This document shows positions 25,788-59,958 of a stretch of 60,000 nt of DNA, in pieces. How positions within the stretch are numbered: position 1 is the stretch's first letter; each line of letters opens with the position of its first letter. Source of the DNA: Tubiluchus corallicola (Eukaryota; Priapulida; Priapulimorpha; Priapulimorphida; Tubiluchidae); NCBI GenBank assembly GCA_030141605.1, contig JAQGDQ010000111.1, positions 334,001-394,000 on the forward strand. The letters run 5' to 3'. The position numbers and the translations under genes were made by a program. Below the pieces are notes generated by a model, which had not been told where the DNA came from, did no database searches, and worked only from the letters and a program-made list of their open reading frames with translations.

Positions 25788-25799
25788 TCTTTACTGTGT

Positions 25800-28500
25800 T
25801 TGTACTAATGCTCGCCAGCGGTTGCTGCAGTTGTACAGTTTCAAAAATTAGAAAAATAGCTGGCCTCAGACAACTGATTGGTTACAGAATGTTCTTAAGG
25901 CTGTTCTTTACTGCACTCATTGCGAAACTGATGTGAGACTCGCAGGCTTTGTCTCTTTCAGTTCCATTAGTCTCATTGCTAGCGTTCGTCTGTTAAAATA
26001 TTAGCTCGACATACGTGCTGTCATCAACTATAGTGCGTGTGACAGTAAACAAGTTCAAACAAAACAAACAAAAAGCTTTTATTGTCACCATATTATTGTT
26101 CTGGTGATGCTTGTGTAATCATTATCTTGTTATGTAAAGAATGTCCACACTTTGTCGATTTTGTAGATTCAGTACCTCTGATCTAGAGAGGTTTTAAATT
26201 CAAGCAGGAACTATAGTTTCTTTCCTTTCAAAATTCTGTTATAGGTCAGTCATGCAAACTGTCGTACGATAGTAGTACATTTTTATGGATGATATAGAAA
26301 ATTAAAACTTCGAGAACGGCAGTCTTTGGTACAGAGAAGACCTTGGAAAACCATTTTTGAAGCAAAGGCATGTCTGACTGTGGAGTCAAACTCAATATTC
26401 CAAAAAAAATTAATCGTGATTCAACTATAAATATTCTGCAGTTTGTGAGTAAATCACATACAAATACAAATATGTCTATATGAAAATTATATGTACATAT
26501 TTATGTGTTTAAAAAGTGAAGTACAACTGCGCTGCAATTAATAATCAAGCATGGTGATTTCAATAAAAGCATAATTATGACCTTTAAACAAAGGTTTACC
26601 TCATATTAAGGTTTAAATTCCGCAACTATTTTTTACAAAAACTGTAGTTTCTGACTATATCAGAAACATTGTCAACCAGTTGTATTTAATTGATAGCTAC
26701 ATGTATAAAATTCTCCATTGCATCTGACGTACATGATTACAAGTATAATAAAATACAGGCAAAATAGTTTCATGTAACTAGTCAGAGACAGTTGTTTACT
26801 GCATTTAAAAGTTTACTAAATTAGAGAAACTTGTTAGATAATGTTGTCGAGTGTTGTAGAAGAGTATAAATTTTAAACATTTGTGTACACAATATTAAGA
26901 CTTAATCACACTATTCTGCTTGAATAGTACAATCAGATATAATTTGCAGTTTATTTTACAACGAAATTGAAACGCGTGATATTATTACAAGATGTCACTA
27001 AAAGAAGAAAAGGACATAAACTTACATGTACAATCAAAGTTAGTTATGATTAGTGCACATAAAGTACTTAAATATAAATATGACAGGTTCTGTGTACACT
27101 GTAATATTTATAAATAGTTACTAATAAGATTGTCCGTTATTATTGATAAATTAATAGATACATAATAATACCTGCTGTTATAATATGCCCTTTGTATACA
27201 TTCATCCCTACAGACGATGAATAATAAATAAACATTTATTTTAATTATGTGATTGTGACAAAATGTTAGCCACGTTAGCAAAAAATTCAAACACTGGTGT
27301 TAGTGAAATTATACTGCTGTTCCATGCCTATAGTCTATAGAGAGATTCAGTAAGTCGTAGCATGTTTAGCTTGTGGATGGTGACAAGTATCCAGTTGTAA
27401 CAAACAGCACCAAAAAGCCGCAGGAAAAAAGTTGTGTAGTGCAAACAATATAAAGACTGCTTTTGGTCCAAGCATCAAGTTCTGGTTTTAGTAACTTATA
27501 GTAAATCAAACTATAGGCCTCAATGTGACACACTGAATGGTATATGTTGATCCGAGATTGGTTGACCTCACGAGTCACGAGCGAAAATGTAAGACGTTCC
27601 GATTTCGCAAAAAATGCAATTTCTGGGTAGCCAAGGATTAAGCGAATCCAATGAAAATAATATTATGACCTTTAGAGTCTTGACCTTAGGATCACAAGTG
27701 AAAAAGTGACAAGTTATAATTTTACGGAAGCTTGTTAATGTTGAGCACAACAGTACTTACATCAAATTTATGGTTATTTTGAAAAGTATTTTTTATTTGT
27801 TAAAACGAAATAAACACTGCCACAGACGCAGAATCTTGCCACAGTTTTCGACATTAGCCAAATTGTAACAATATACAGCACTATTTGCAAGTACAATAAT
27901 AAAATTTTAATAAAATGATTGACGCAAGGACTCAAAAGACATAATGACAATGAAAATGACTGAGAAATATTATTATTCCACTTTGTCAAATGTAATTTTA
28001 AAATCGTACGTATAATTTGGCAGGTAAAATAAAAAGTTACAAGAATAGAGTGGAAATTTATACATTGCCAAAGGCGTTACATTTAATGTCTATTTTTTGT
28101 GAAGCAGCCCTACTTATTGTACATAACATTGTAGCATGCGGCTCATACATGGAGCTGATGCAGATAAACACCCCGATGGCATTTATGCGTACAAACAATT
28201 CAAGTTAAGCACACACACGTGCGAAAATGCCACTTGCGAAGTTAAGTTATGCCACATTTTTGAACAACAGACTCCGTTGTTCTTTTTTATTCGCCGTTCT
28301 TGAACGGTGTATCAATGAGGCGTCTTTGTCTTACAGCCTGCTTCGCTAAAAATTAAGAACTTAAAATTTAGTCAGGAAGTGTCTCAATGAGGAAAAAATA
28401 GTAGCGTGGCAAAATAAAGCAGCCTAGCAGTCACCAACTCAGTTACACCTTTTATACCGTTTCTTTTTCACAGCAATTATATGTTTTTATATGTTATGCC
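25800..28500. other. gene-free interval
   Basis: Very AT-rich sequence upstream of the GRL gene. Only short unrelated open frames are present and I recognise nothing coding. The GRL promoter should lie in the first few hundred bases. Confidence 0.6.
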
Positions 28501-28504
28501 CACA

Positions 28505-29110
28505 CTGCATCTCGACACTAGGCGGAGGAGCTGCATAAGCAACCAACGGCGAGAGGGCGGAGGAGGTCAAGTGACCCAACTCTCTTGTTATCCCACAGAT
28601 AGTAAGGCAAACAGATCCACAAATAATTTTAAGTAAGCTTTATTATTATGAAGAACATTACAGGTTGCAAACTATTCATGGCGCATTACAGGTCGACGAC
28701 GCACACATTATTCTTGCGCACATTAAGTAGATCTTTTATCAGTGTGTCAGATATGACACCAACGACCATGTGTAGAGGAGTAAACCTTCCAAATCAGGAG
28801 TGGAGCCCCGAAGGCGGACCAGTGCAGCATGCTCACTGACTCCGGCAGCTCCTACAGCCAACCTAGTGCCAAACGCATCGCTCCGCTTTCCTTTGGACTA
28901 CACCAGGGAGGAAGAGAGGGGGTCCTGTTGTCTGGGCAACTCAGGATCTCCACACACCTTGCCCAGGCGTGTGCCCTGGAGAGGCCACTCCAGTGGTTCA
29001 AGGATCGGACTGCTCAGCCACAGTCGTCGCTGTAGCTCCATCAATGTGATCAATAACTGACTCTCTTGGCGCACATTGTCCATTGTCTTCCGAGACAGTA
29101 GGATGCCAAC
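28505..29110 (-). other. GC-richer island, possible retroelement or gene fragment on the minus strand
   Basis: About 600 bp with base composition clearly unlike its surroundings. On the minus strand an open stretch (start 29083) runs 61 codons to a stop at about 28898, and AATAAAGC appears at about 28638, as at a transcript end. The protein is not recognised. The block looks inserted; an LTR or other retroelement fragment is a guess. Confidence 0.3.
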
Positions 29111-30402
29111 TTATGTTTTTTCACAGAATGAATTGAATAATAATTGAATAAATCAATGCTCGCAAAGCATTCACGGTAATTCACTTTGTAAAAGCTGAAA
29201 AATTTTTTGATAAAAATTCGGCTCTCCTGCTTTTTAGCAGGAACACCATATCAAAAAAATCTTTCTTTTTGTTATCTTCGCTGCAGTTGAGTCACCTCAC
29301 GCCCTAAAATAATCTATTTTATAAATTAATTAATTAGACAAATGATAATAGTTAATTAATAAGGTTAGTTCCTTAGCGGCCAGACTGAAGCGTTCTAAAC
29401 AGTCTATTCAACTAACTTTTGTACCAAAGCATTAGTTTTATGCTGATAGAATGCAACAAAATATCATACATAACTATATAACTTAAATGCAGCATTACCT
29501 AAGTGCTAAACGTATGCTATAACAATGCCATATTAATAAAATGCAACACTTCTGTTTCGTCGTGACAGGTATTATACATTCGTCGGTTGAGTGCCTGAAG
29601 CACAGAACACGTGCACAGCATGATGTAGACACAGCGTTCGATATGTCTTTTTAGCTATTTTAGATTAATTTGTGAGATTTTATTTTTTTATATTAATTTC
29701 ACTTCAGTGCACTATGGAACTAAAAAGCATACTTGCAAATATTCATCAAAGATAATAAAAAGATAATAATAATGATACAGAAATTACATAATTAAACTTG
29801 AAACATAATTATATAGAATGAATAAAGTTCGGAAAGCCCGTAATTAAAATGTTACCCAAAATTGTGCTAGGTTCCATCTTATTAGATCTAAGTTAGAAAC
29901 AATAGACCTAAACTATGCCCATATACACACTTGTTGCTATAAAATCTATGGCTGCAGCAATGAACTTTAAAAACATTCCTCTGTTGAGAAAAAACAATAC
30001 GTTACATGGCTGCATGTGCTGCTGCATTGACTGTTTGATATTTGCTAAATATAACAATAATGATACTGATTTCTGGTTACTAATGCAGTTACTGTTAGGT
30101 GGGATATAGTTCATGAAGTCCAAATGAGGTCCAATAATTAAACGTGCTTTTCGATACAGGTCAGTCTTGAGTTCAGAAAAAATAACAGACGTGTACACGT
30201 ATGTTTTATTATTTATTTTCGATATATAAACATATATTTGCATGCCTTATTTTTGCACACAAACAGTCAGCCTAATATCGTATTCAGTGCGTGTAGCTAA
30301 AGTCCCAAAGTTCTTTTGAATGAACAAGCAGTCTGCCACCAGTTTAGTAACCACCAATTGCATTAAACATGAACATGGTATTTATAACTGCTTTAAAATT
30401 GA

Positions 30403-30723
30403 TTAAATTGGATGGAAAAAGTGTCTGGTAGCAGTACAGACATTCGTTGGAGAGATCTTTACTTGGGCCTCCAGCAAGTACGTGACCTTCCGATGTGCAA
30501 TATGGCGGTATGTCCAGACGTGATTCGGATTCAAAATCGTCTGCATTGTCATCTCGAGGCTGGTCAGTAACTTAGTTACCTTGGACAATATTTCACGGCG
30601 GAGATAAAGATGTCTATATAAAGGACACAGTTTACATAGTACATGCATAACTGTGTCTGCTGCATCTGCGTTAACAACTGGTTTTTGCCTTCCATCGATT
30701 AAACGGTAAGTTCGACCATGGTC
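30403..30723 (-). pseudogene. probable LINE C-terminal relic
   Basis: The minus frame reads about 100 residues including AADTVMHVLCKLCPLYRHLY and then LRREILSKVTKLL. This resembles the His-Cys-rich C-terminus (…H.L..CP.Y..LR…) found after the reverse transcriptase of many non-LTR elements. It has no start of its own, and the rest of the element is missing. Confidence 0.4.
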
Positions 30724-30729
30724 GTTTTG

Positions 30730-31082
30730 TTTTTATTCAGCAATCTCTCTCCCTCCTTTCTCATTTATCCCATTTTCTCTTTCCAAACCACTTTGCAAAC
30801 CAAGTGTTGGAAAAAAGTCAGTTTTCACCTCTTCTGTCCATCTTTCTCTCTCTCTCTCTCGTTCCCCTCTCTTTCTCTTTCTCTCTCTCGCTCTTTCTCT
30901 ATTTCTGTCTTCTCACTCTTCTTACTCTTTTTCTTTCTCTGTCTTTCCATTTTTTTCTTTTCGATGTCTTCCTCTGATTCTCTCTTGCTACCCCTCTTTA
31001 TCTTGCAAACCGAATGTTGGAGAAAAGTCAGTTTCAAATCAAATAAAAATCTTTCAGCTTTTTCTTCATTGTCCTCCTGCTC

Positions 31083-31164
<82 letters not shown>

Positions 31165-31165
31165 A
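30730..31165 (+). repeat. CT-rich microsatellite region
   Basis: Long pyrimidine tract of TCTCTC and TTTCTC units. Within it the sequence CTTGCAAACC.A.TGTTGGA..AAAGTCAGTTT occurs twice (about 30795 and 31000), marking a duplicated segment. Open frames in it are Ser/Leu/Phe runs caused by the repeat. Confidence 0.9.
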
Positions 31166-31238
31166 TTCTATTACAGTTTTGAGTTTTGCAGTACGCAGAT
31201 AAACAAATTTCATAATTATTAATTATTTGCAGGTAATC

Positions 31239-33848
31239 ATGAAGGTGGCAATTCTTTGCTTGTCATTGCTAGCGGTAAGTAAGATCTTCGGCAGATTGTC
31301 CGATCGCTCATAGTAAAAAAAGTCTGCTTGCAACGAACTGTCTGCAAACCGTCTCATACAAAATTTGCCCGCACACGGCAGCTTTCGTATGATGCTAATT
31401 GTTTACGGGTAATTATCAGATGACACGAGACTAAATAATTATTGATTTTATTGGTTTAATCTGGTTTGTAAGCTACAAACTTTTTTATCTACCCCGCCCG
31501 GCGCACAACACCCCGTCGTCACTCAGCACGGCATGCGAATATTTCAAAATTTACACTTTTTAAATCAATTTGTATATTTACACAAATGTGTAAACGTGTA
31601 AAGCACCAAACTTGACTTCTTTGCTTACTCTTAATTTCTGCACTCGGTGTGACTGAGCAGGAAACAATAACCACGCCCAGGATCAGTTCTTAACCACTCT
31701 AGGGATTATATTAAGAGACACTTGACAGTGGTTTCTTGCATGAAAGTGTTTCTGAGAGCATTTTCAAAATAAAACTGAAAATTTATGCACAGTTCTTTTT
31801 TAGTTTTGGTACCTTTAATGGTTTAATGGAAACCATGAGGCAAACATCTCATACGATATCCATATCTGAGAATACGCAACAGTTAGTTAGACTTAGTATC
31901 ATGTTCGGCCTGTTAGGACTATCACTTCTTAATTAAGGTTGGTCAAAAATGACTCTTCTACCACTTTGGGTCGGTTGAATGAACTGGCAATCCTGGGTCA
32001 GATTTGACTCACCGTTTTTGATACGTGAGTTAGGTTTTGCTATTACTAAACACTAATTTTGCAGCTGGTGGTAGCTTATGATGACTACGATGGCGGCCAT
32101 TCCTATGGAAAGTACGGAAGGTATGGCGGCCACCACCATGGAAGGTATGGCAGTGATTATGGTAGATATGGACGCCGATACGGCTACGGATCAAAACATG
32201 GCCTTGCTTACACTCCCTACAGGTAAGCTTGGTATATCTTTGTGCTTAAATTCACGGTTGACAGTCTTGTTTGTTTAACATATGGACCAATCTGTTAATA
32301 CAACTAGTCAATGCGTCTCTAGGAACGCGTATGACACTTTAATAAATTTTAATCAAGATTCCGATTTACAGGTCACCTTACAAATACGGCCACCATGGTC
32401 ACGATAGAGTAGCTTACAGGGGATACGACCGGCCAAGCTATTATCACCACGACGATGACTATGTTCGCCGTGGCTACTATGGCAGATACAGACCCACATA
32501 TGACAGTGACTACAATGATGATGGCTATCGTGGCAAGTATGGTGGCTACCGTGGTAAATATGATGGCTACAATGGTAAATATGGCAACTACCGGTATGGT
32601 TACAGTGGACGACATGGTGGGTACGATGACGGGTATGACAGGCACTATGATGGTTACGGTCGTGGTACCTATGGCCACAGCTATCGTCCATCATACAGAA
32701 GTTATTCTCCATCTTACTATGCTAAATCTTATGATGGACCTTACTACAATAGAGCACGTGGTGCCTATTATCATGGCGATAGGGATGCTGGTTATGGTTA
32801 TGCGTCTAGACCAGTTTATGCTGGTTACATACCCAAAGGTATGGTGCAATAATTTATTTATTATGTAATCAGTAATACGCTTGTTATGATCAAGAGATAG
32901 ATAGAATTTGACTAATGACTGGAGAACTGAAGCATAACCAAAAAAAACTACCAGTAGCATATCCAGTGACATGATTTATTTCACAATTGTGACGTTTAAA
33001 CACCATAGCAAGATGTCATAATAATGGAAGTTAAGGAAAAGCCTACAAGAATGAAAGCTACAATTTATAACACAGAACAGAAAACACAATTGAAAGTGGA
33101 TAAATTTTACAACAATTCTGGAAATGTGATGAAATAAATAATTGCTCACCGCAGCAGTGCTGTTGCATAAGAATTGCTAAAAACAACAGAGAACTGAAAA
33201 GAAGAGGTTAGCTAACTAACATACATTTTCAGTTTTACTAGCCAAAGCAATGATAGAAACCGAATTCAAAGTTTCACGAATTTAAGATCAAGAGCTGATC
33301 AAACTTGATGGAACTGTTGAAGTTAAATGCACGATCAAATTCTGTACAGTCGTGGCACATGGAAGTGTTGTACTGACGCCATGTGATTAAAGATCGTCAT
33401 GGCATCTTGTTTTGGTGTTAAAAAGTGAGAGTCGTGAGTACGTCACGTCACTGTGGGTGATGGTGTTTTGTTTTCTGATTAGATTAAGTATGATTTTTCA
33501 GTTACTTTTGTATAGTCTAATATTCTGTAGGCACCCAGTTGCTGAGTTCTATTTAATCTAAGTCGTTGTTGGGGGCCATTCCTGGTGGTTTACACTAAAA
33601 AATACTGTAGGCAACAAAATCGCAGAGATGGGAGACACAGCTAGTAGTGAAACCAGACTTATTCTATTCCTTTCACTCCTGAATTATCGTTTTTCTTGTT
33701 GTATTATACTTGTTGTTGTTGTCGTTGTTGTTGAAGATGATGATGATGTTGTTGTCGTTAACGTTGTTACTGTTATTATTATTAATTTATTTTTATAGGT
33801 GACGTTGTCAAGGAAGCAGTGGTAGAGGTAGATGTAGCCGCAGAGTAG
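31239..33848 (+). CDS. secreted Gly/Tyr-rich structural protein, complete
   Basis: Four exons join in phase: 31239-31274, 32065-32222, 32372-32838 and 33799-33848, giving 236 aa. Exon 1 plus the start of exon 2 is a signal peptide (MKVAILCLSLLALVVA) with likely cleavage before YDD. The mature part is dominated by Gly, Tyr, His, Arg and Asp in loose repeats such as YGKYGRYGG, GYRGKYDGYNGKYG and HHGRYGSDYGRYGRRYGYG. It ends in a short acidic tail encoded by the last exon (DVVKEAVVEVDVAAE). There is no Cys in the mature chain. Proteins of this composition are typical of extracellular matrices: shell or cuticle matrix, tube, byssus or adhesive proteins. Tyr could be oxidised or cross-linked. No specific family is recognised. 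The long open frames in the other two phases of exon 3 are shadows. Confidence 0.85.
33705..33795 (+). repeat. TTG / GAT / TTA trinucleotide tract
   Basis: Imperfect triplets (GTTGTTGTCGTTG, GATGATGATG, ATTATTATTA) ending just before the last exon of the Gly/Tyr-rich gene, where they overlap its acceptor tract. Confidence 0.8.
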
Positions 33849-34084
33849 GAATGGAAGTGTGGTACATAAGATGAGAGCACGTTAAAAGATAAAAGAATGT
33901 CTATGTGTTTTATCAATAATTTATTTCAATAGTTTTGGCTTTGGCAACAATATAATTTCCGTTAGTACTTATTCATTCACATGTATATGTCAGGTTTATA
34001 TGAGCAATTGAAGTACACCATCTGATTCTAAATGATTTGTCTTTCAGTGCTTGGATAATATAACTTTGGTAAACCAAGCGTTAA

Positions 34085-34435
34085 CTTGGAAAGGACTGAA
34101 AGGAAAAATTTAAAAAAAATGTTGGAAAATTAATTAGAACTACTTTTGGAAATAGAAATGATACAATTAAATAGAGGAGTGATGAAGAAAGACAAAGAAT
34201 CAGCAGGATAAGAACAAAGAAACGTTGAAGAAACTTAGGAAAGGAAGGAAAGAAGAAAGGAATTACGGTAATGAGAGGGAGAAAGTAAGGAAAAGATACT
34301 AAGAAAGAAAGAAAAGAAAACCAAGAAACACAACAAGATGAAAAAAGAAATTAAAGAAAAGAAAGCAAGAAAAAGAAAACAGAACAAACAAGACAGAAGG
34401 AAAGAAACAAAGTAAAGACAAAAGGGATTTGAAAT
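34085..34435 (+). repeat. purine-rich GAAA/AAGG tract
   Basis: About 350 bp almost free of pyrimidines on the plus strand, made of irregular GAAAGAAAG, AAGGAAAG and AAGAAAA words. It lies between the convergent 3' ends of the Gly/Tyr-rich gene and the pentraxin gene. Confidence 0.75.
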
Positions 34436-34953
34436 ATTGTTGATTGTTCAAACTAGTCATTGTCTGTCAGATCTCCATTCATGTGCAACATATGCCTCAA
34501 CACGTAATAAGAACGTTAATTTTCAATGGGAAACGTAGTATAGTAGTAAAAGATATAGTAATGCATTGTTTGTTTGATCTTAAAATTTACAGATATTTAA
34601 TTGCTATGATTATTAAATTAATAAAAACACATGATTTCTTATTAATAGGTTGTCTTTATGTTTTGTTATTGATTGCATTTATCTACGTTTCCACAACTAG
34701 ATTTAAGTCTATGTTTGCTGTGTACATTATGATCATGAGTAACAAAAAAATGAAAATAAGAACGAATCTCGCAAATTTTTGGTTTTTGATTTAAAAATGT
34801 ATGAAAAGAAATCAGAAACAAAAAATTGACCGAGCTTCTACGTTCTCATATGGTTATGACTATCGCGCATATGACTATAGCATTTATACATGACTATAGT
34901 ACAATATTGTGTGGCATGGTTAGATCCGTGATAAGGAGCCTCTACATCGTCTC

Positions 34954-56090
<21,137 letters not shown>

Positions 56091-56099
56091 CTGCAATGA

Positions 56100-57900
56100 A
56101 AATACATTGACTTATTCACTATAGTCATTTATTTAATACGTTAAAAAACTGAACATGTGAAAGAATTATCACAAAGCAAAAAGTTTTAATTTTAGAAAAA
56201 TTTGGGTGAGTATCGCTTACAGTGACATGTGAATCACACTTAAAATAAAACCACATGAAATCTATAATGATCAATCGGTTAATGTTCTGCTTATAACAAC
56301 AAAATGAAACGCTTATGTAAACAGCATAATAAATGTAATTCATAGTAAACACATTAAGCTCAAAATATTATCCACCGTGTAAAACAATAATGATATCGTG
56401 CCCAAATGCTTAAGCAGACTAAATGCATTCTCTACTCCTGCACAAGTAGCTTAATATTAATTTTATGTTTAGCACTTACATAAGTCTTGTATTGAGTAAT
56501 ACACCTTTTCAGCACGTTGAACAGTCAGTCAAAAAGCTGATATCTTGGTCTTCTATATTCCACACAAGGTGACCTACAACTTTTTCCAGCTGTTTTATAC
56601 ATTACATTCTACATATAACCAAGGTGGTTTAAAAGTAAAATAACTACTAAAAACACATTCAAATTTCCAAAATTGGAAAAGCAGATCAAAGTCACCTCTT
56701 GTCGGAAAAGTGATATTTAATTGCTTGCAGTTAAACAGTAAACTATAGGACGACCTCAAAGTTCTTAGCTAACACATGTAAATTTCAGTCTCAATAATTT
56801 TCAATGTCAAGCAATGCTTACAATAAACTTAACAACTGACATAAAAACTCCTGTGAGTTTAGTTTTATAAATGCATGAGGTAAAACGACGTATAGCCTGA
56901 TGACAGTATAGTTTGTCTTTGCTGGATATGCTGTACAGAATAACATACACTGACTATGTGGTATTATTAAAGGCTTTATGCCATGTATGGGTCTCCCAGC
57001 CCACATCAGTATGGTAAATGATAAATACAATTACAATGCTTCCAAATTGTGATATGGGTTGCGTATAAAATAAAGGTAAAAAAAAAATTAAAAAAGCTCA
57101 TACCACATATGCGGTCCATGTTTCCTGAGACCAAAGGTCGAGAAAGATAAAAGGAAAAGGTACAAGAAAAACATTAATTTTATTTGATGTTAGAAAAGCA
57201 ACCTAATTCACCATGTCTGCAGCTCTGAAATTTGGGGTTTCTAACTTTCTAGGCTAAGTATATGTTATATAGCAGTAATGAGTGCTTCCAAAAATTTCAG
57301 TTCATTCTCTTTTATTTTCGTATAACTCACAGAACCAACACTACGCACAATTACTCAAAAAGGTATTGGTTTGGTAAAGCAGAGTTGCCAGAGTTGCCAT
57401 ACATAGATTATAATAATATACTGCACTAAAGCCATTTTTAAGGCAACCCCATCTACTTTTCAATGGAATGCCTCTAAACAAAACGATTGCAGATTAGCAG
57501 ACCGGCCCGATTGCCTTGATTTAACCTTAATTTTTGTAGGTGATATGCGAACTTTAACTACATGCTTAGTGAAAAAGAAGAGAAGAATGAACAACACAAA
57601 ATACTTGATTTATCAATAAAAATTGAGTCTTCCTCAGTGTCTCTGTAGTTCGTTCAAACATACACAGGCTCTAATTTGAGGATGCATCCCTCTGCAGGAC
57701 TGAAGGTTTCTCCCCACAACCCTCTCACAAGTTTTCTTCTTTAACTACAAAATAAAATAGACGGCCAAGTCGAATGCGTACAAAATTCAAACATTAAAAG
57801 GAAACCATCAGGATATCAAAATGTAAAACCTGAAGCCGTTCAGTAACTCGCATTCTGATTCGCTGGGTCAAATAAAACCAAATCCGGCCAATCAGCACTT
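56100..57900. other. gene-free interval upstream of the pentraxin gene
   Basis: AT-rich sequence with no recognisable coding region. An untranslated first exon and promoter of the pentraxin gene should lie here, because its first coding exon starts at a splice acceptor. Confidence 0.5.
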
Positions 57901-58400
57901 TGGAGTTTGGTCAGTGGCTGAATAATGGTCAAAGTTGTCTGTTGGCACTTTTAACAGATGATGATAAATAATTCCAGACAATAGCACCTTGCTTTAAATA
58001 TAATAAAATTGGCATTTTGTACATTTGAAGGAAGCTTGTTTGCATTAAACCACTCTGGCCATTTGTTAACTCAGTGTTCTGTTAGCTTTTGTATTACATA
58101 GTTTCGTGACATTATTTTTTGCATATGTTCATGTGATAGACTTAAGTTAGCATTGTCAGAAATGATAACAAGAAACAATTCTTTTGAAAAATGTGCCAAG
58201 TCATTTATATGCAGTCAAAAACAATAGTGGGCTTAATATTGATCCTTGTGGCACTCCACACAGTACATTAAAACTTTCAGATATGGTATTATTATATACC
58301 ACATACTGTTCTCTATCAGATAAATAATTTTTTATCCAGTCTTCGCACGTTTCACTAATTAAGAGTAAAATAACTAATGGAAGCACCTTCGAATTTTCAG
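57900..58400 (-). pseudogene. LINE reverse-transcriptase relic
   Basis: The minus strand reads WIKNYLSDREQYVVYNNTIS, SFNVLCGVPQGSILSPLLF, then after a one-base frame change INDLAHFSKELF, SDNANLSLSHEHMQK and, beyond a stop, WPEWFNANKLPSNVQNANFI. These are consecutive blocks of a non-LTR (jockey/CR1-like) reverse transcriptase. The catalytic FADD box has decayed to ISDN. Frameshift, stop and lost catalytic Asp show it is dead. Confidence 0.85.
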
Positions 58401-59112
58401 CTTGATAAAGCAGATCAGAGTCATTCCTTTTTGCAATTGCAAGTTACCAAAGTTGTAAAAAATTGTGTAAACATGATGCCTACCAGTCTACCAATCTTTG
58501 TTTAGGTTTTCATGAATGCTAACAGTAAATATATTCATTAGTTTAATCAAGAAAACCTGAATTATCGTCATACTAAATCAAAATAAGGCTGTATTGAATT
58601 TATATAGGCACAATACTCTAAATCTGTTTTTCAGCCTGTACTTTTGAGTCTGTTCAATTTGTGTTAGGTTCGTGCCTTTTCGACAAATTTACATGTCAAG
58701 AACCAGTTTTAACACTGATCAGCAAACAGTTTGGGCAAGCAGTAAAATAAAAAATAAGTTAATTTAGTAAAACTGCAATCTTAGTCCAAAAGCATTGTTT
58801 AATAATCATTCACGTGTTGAGTTATAAAATAAATTATAAGACTCTATCTTATTTTCATGATTATAAGGGGGCTTCTTCATCACTGCGAATACAAATTTTC
58901 TCACTTAGTTAAATAAAGGAACTATTTTTGAACTGTTCTGAGACTGTTCATCATAATTTGTAATGTTTATCAAAATATTCACATTTTCGGCCATATTTTC
59001 AAATTTATGTAAGACAGCTTTCATTCCTAACAATGCACTTTCTTGTGAGTGATTAAATTACTCAGTTGCTCATATATGTTTATCAAAAAGCTCACACTTG
59101 TATGGCCCTTCT

Positions 59113-59958
59113 TCAATGGGTACGTTTCATATGAGTTTTCATATGCCCCACCTGGGAAAACCGCTTGTGACATATGTAACACTCGTGAGGTTTTTCACCA
59201 CTGTGAGTGCGTGTGTGACGTTTGAGAGCACCACTTTCAATAAATCTCTTATAGCAATCATTACACTTGTAAGGTTTTATGCCAGTGTGAATGCACTCAT
59301 GTCGTTTTCGGTTATAAATGTTTCGGAACTTTTTCCCACAGAATTTGCACAGAAAAGGTGGCTTGTCTTTCAGCAAATGTGCTTCACCACAAGGATCTAC
59401 CTGTTCACTCTTAACTTTGCAATAGGATCTTTCCATTAACGTCTCCTCGTTGTGTTCAGTGTGTAGTCTACTTAATTTTGTACTAGTTTCAGCAATCTGA
59501 GGCATCACTTGCTGAGCACTAGCCACATTATTAACTCTTCGTTCGAAAGCAGAATAACCAGTCTGTGTATCAATGGCTTGGGCAGTAAGACTTGTCATCC
59601 ATTCTAGCATGTTTTCAGCCTCTACTGCTGTGCTGTCACTCATACATTCAGTTTTTGTTGTAAAATTGAAAGAGAAGCAATCTGTGACTACATTGTCATC
59701 ACCACCATTGTCACTAACACCAAAATCACTGCTGGCACAGTCGCCGCTAGTCTGACAGCTGGAGAACTCAGATTTTACACAATTAGTTATATCAGCCACA
59801 TCTTCGTGAAATGCATTCTCCGAATCCATGTTATAGCCTCTGCTAATAAGTACTTTGCAGTGAAAGTCTCTTGCATGAGTTAAGAAATTGCACTCATTCA
59901 TGAAGTGTGCAGAACACACAGTGCATTTATAATAACAAAATGTCTGATTATCCCCCAT
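59113..59958 (-). CDS. C2H2 zinc-finger protein, intronless, 281 aa
   Basis: A single open frame from ATG 59958 to the stop at 59113. A solitary N-terminal finger (YKCTVCSAHFMNECNFLTHA with a following DFH) is separated by about 170 Ser/Asp/Glu-rich residues from three tandem C-terminal fingers. Those begin FLCKFCGKKFRNIYNRKRH, YKCNDCYKRFIESGALKRH and HECYICHKRFSQVGHMKTH. They are joined by linkers close to TGEKP (TGIKPYK and SGEKPHE), the hallmark of DNA-binding C2H2 arrays. It is probably a nuclear transcription factor; its target and orthology are not recognised. The start is chosen as the first Met in frame, with AAAATGGGGG context. An upstream untranslated exon is possible beyond the right edge. 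Confidence 0.88.
   Translation of the reverse strand: MGDNQTFCYYKCTVCSAHFMNECNFLTHARDFHCKVLISRGYNMDSENAFHEDVADITNCVKSEFSSCQTSGDCASSDFGVSDNGGDDNVVTDCFSFNFTTKTECMSDSTAVEAENMLEWMTSLTAQAIDTQTGYSAFERRVNNVASAQQVMPQIAETSTKLSRLHTEHNEETLMERSYCKVKSEQVDPCGEAHLLKDKPPFLCKFCGKKFRNIYNRKRHECIHTGIKPYKCNDCYKRFIESGALKRHTRTHSGEKPHECYICHKRFSQVGHMKTHMKRTH

Noticed and set aside
30718-31182. 154-codon Ser/Leu-rich frame
   Set aside because: Created by the CT repeat.
32353-32868. Three overlapping open frames (His-rich, Val/Ile/Thr-rich, Met/Thr-rich)
   Set aside because: Shadows of exon 3 of the Gly/Tyr-rich gene, whose codons give open alternative phases.
34444-34794. 116-codon open frame on the plus strand
   Set aside because: AT-rich with no recognisable domain or splice context; probably chance.
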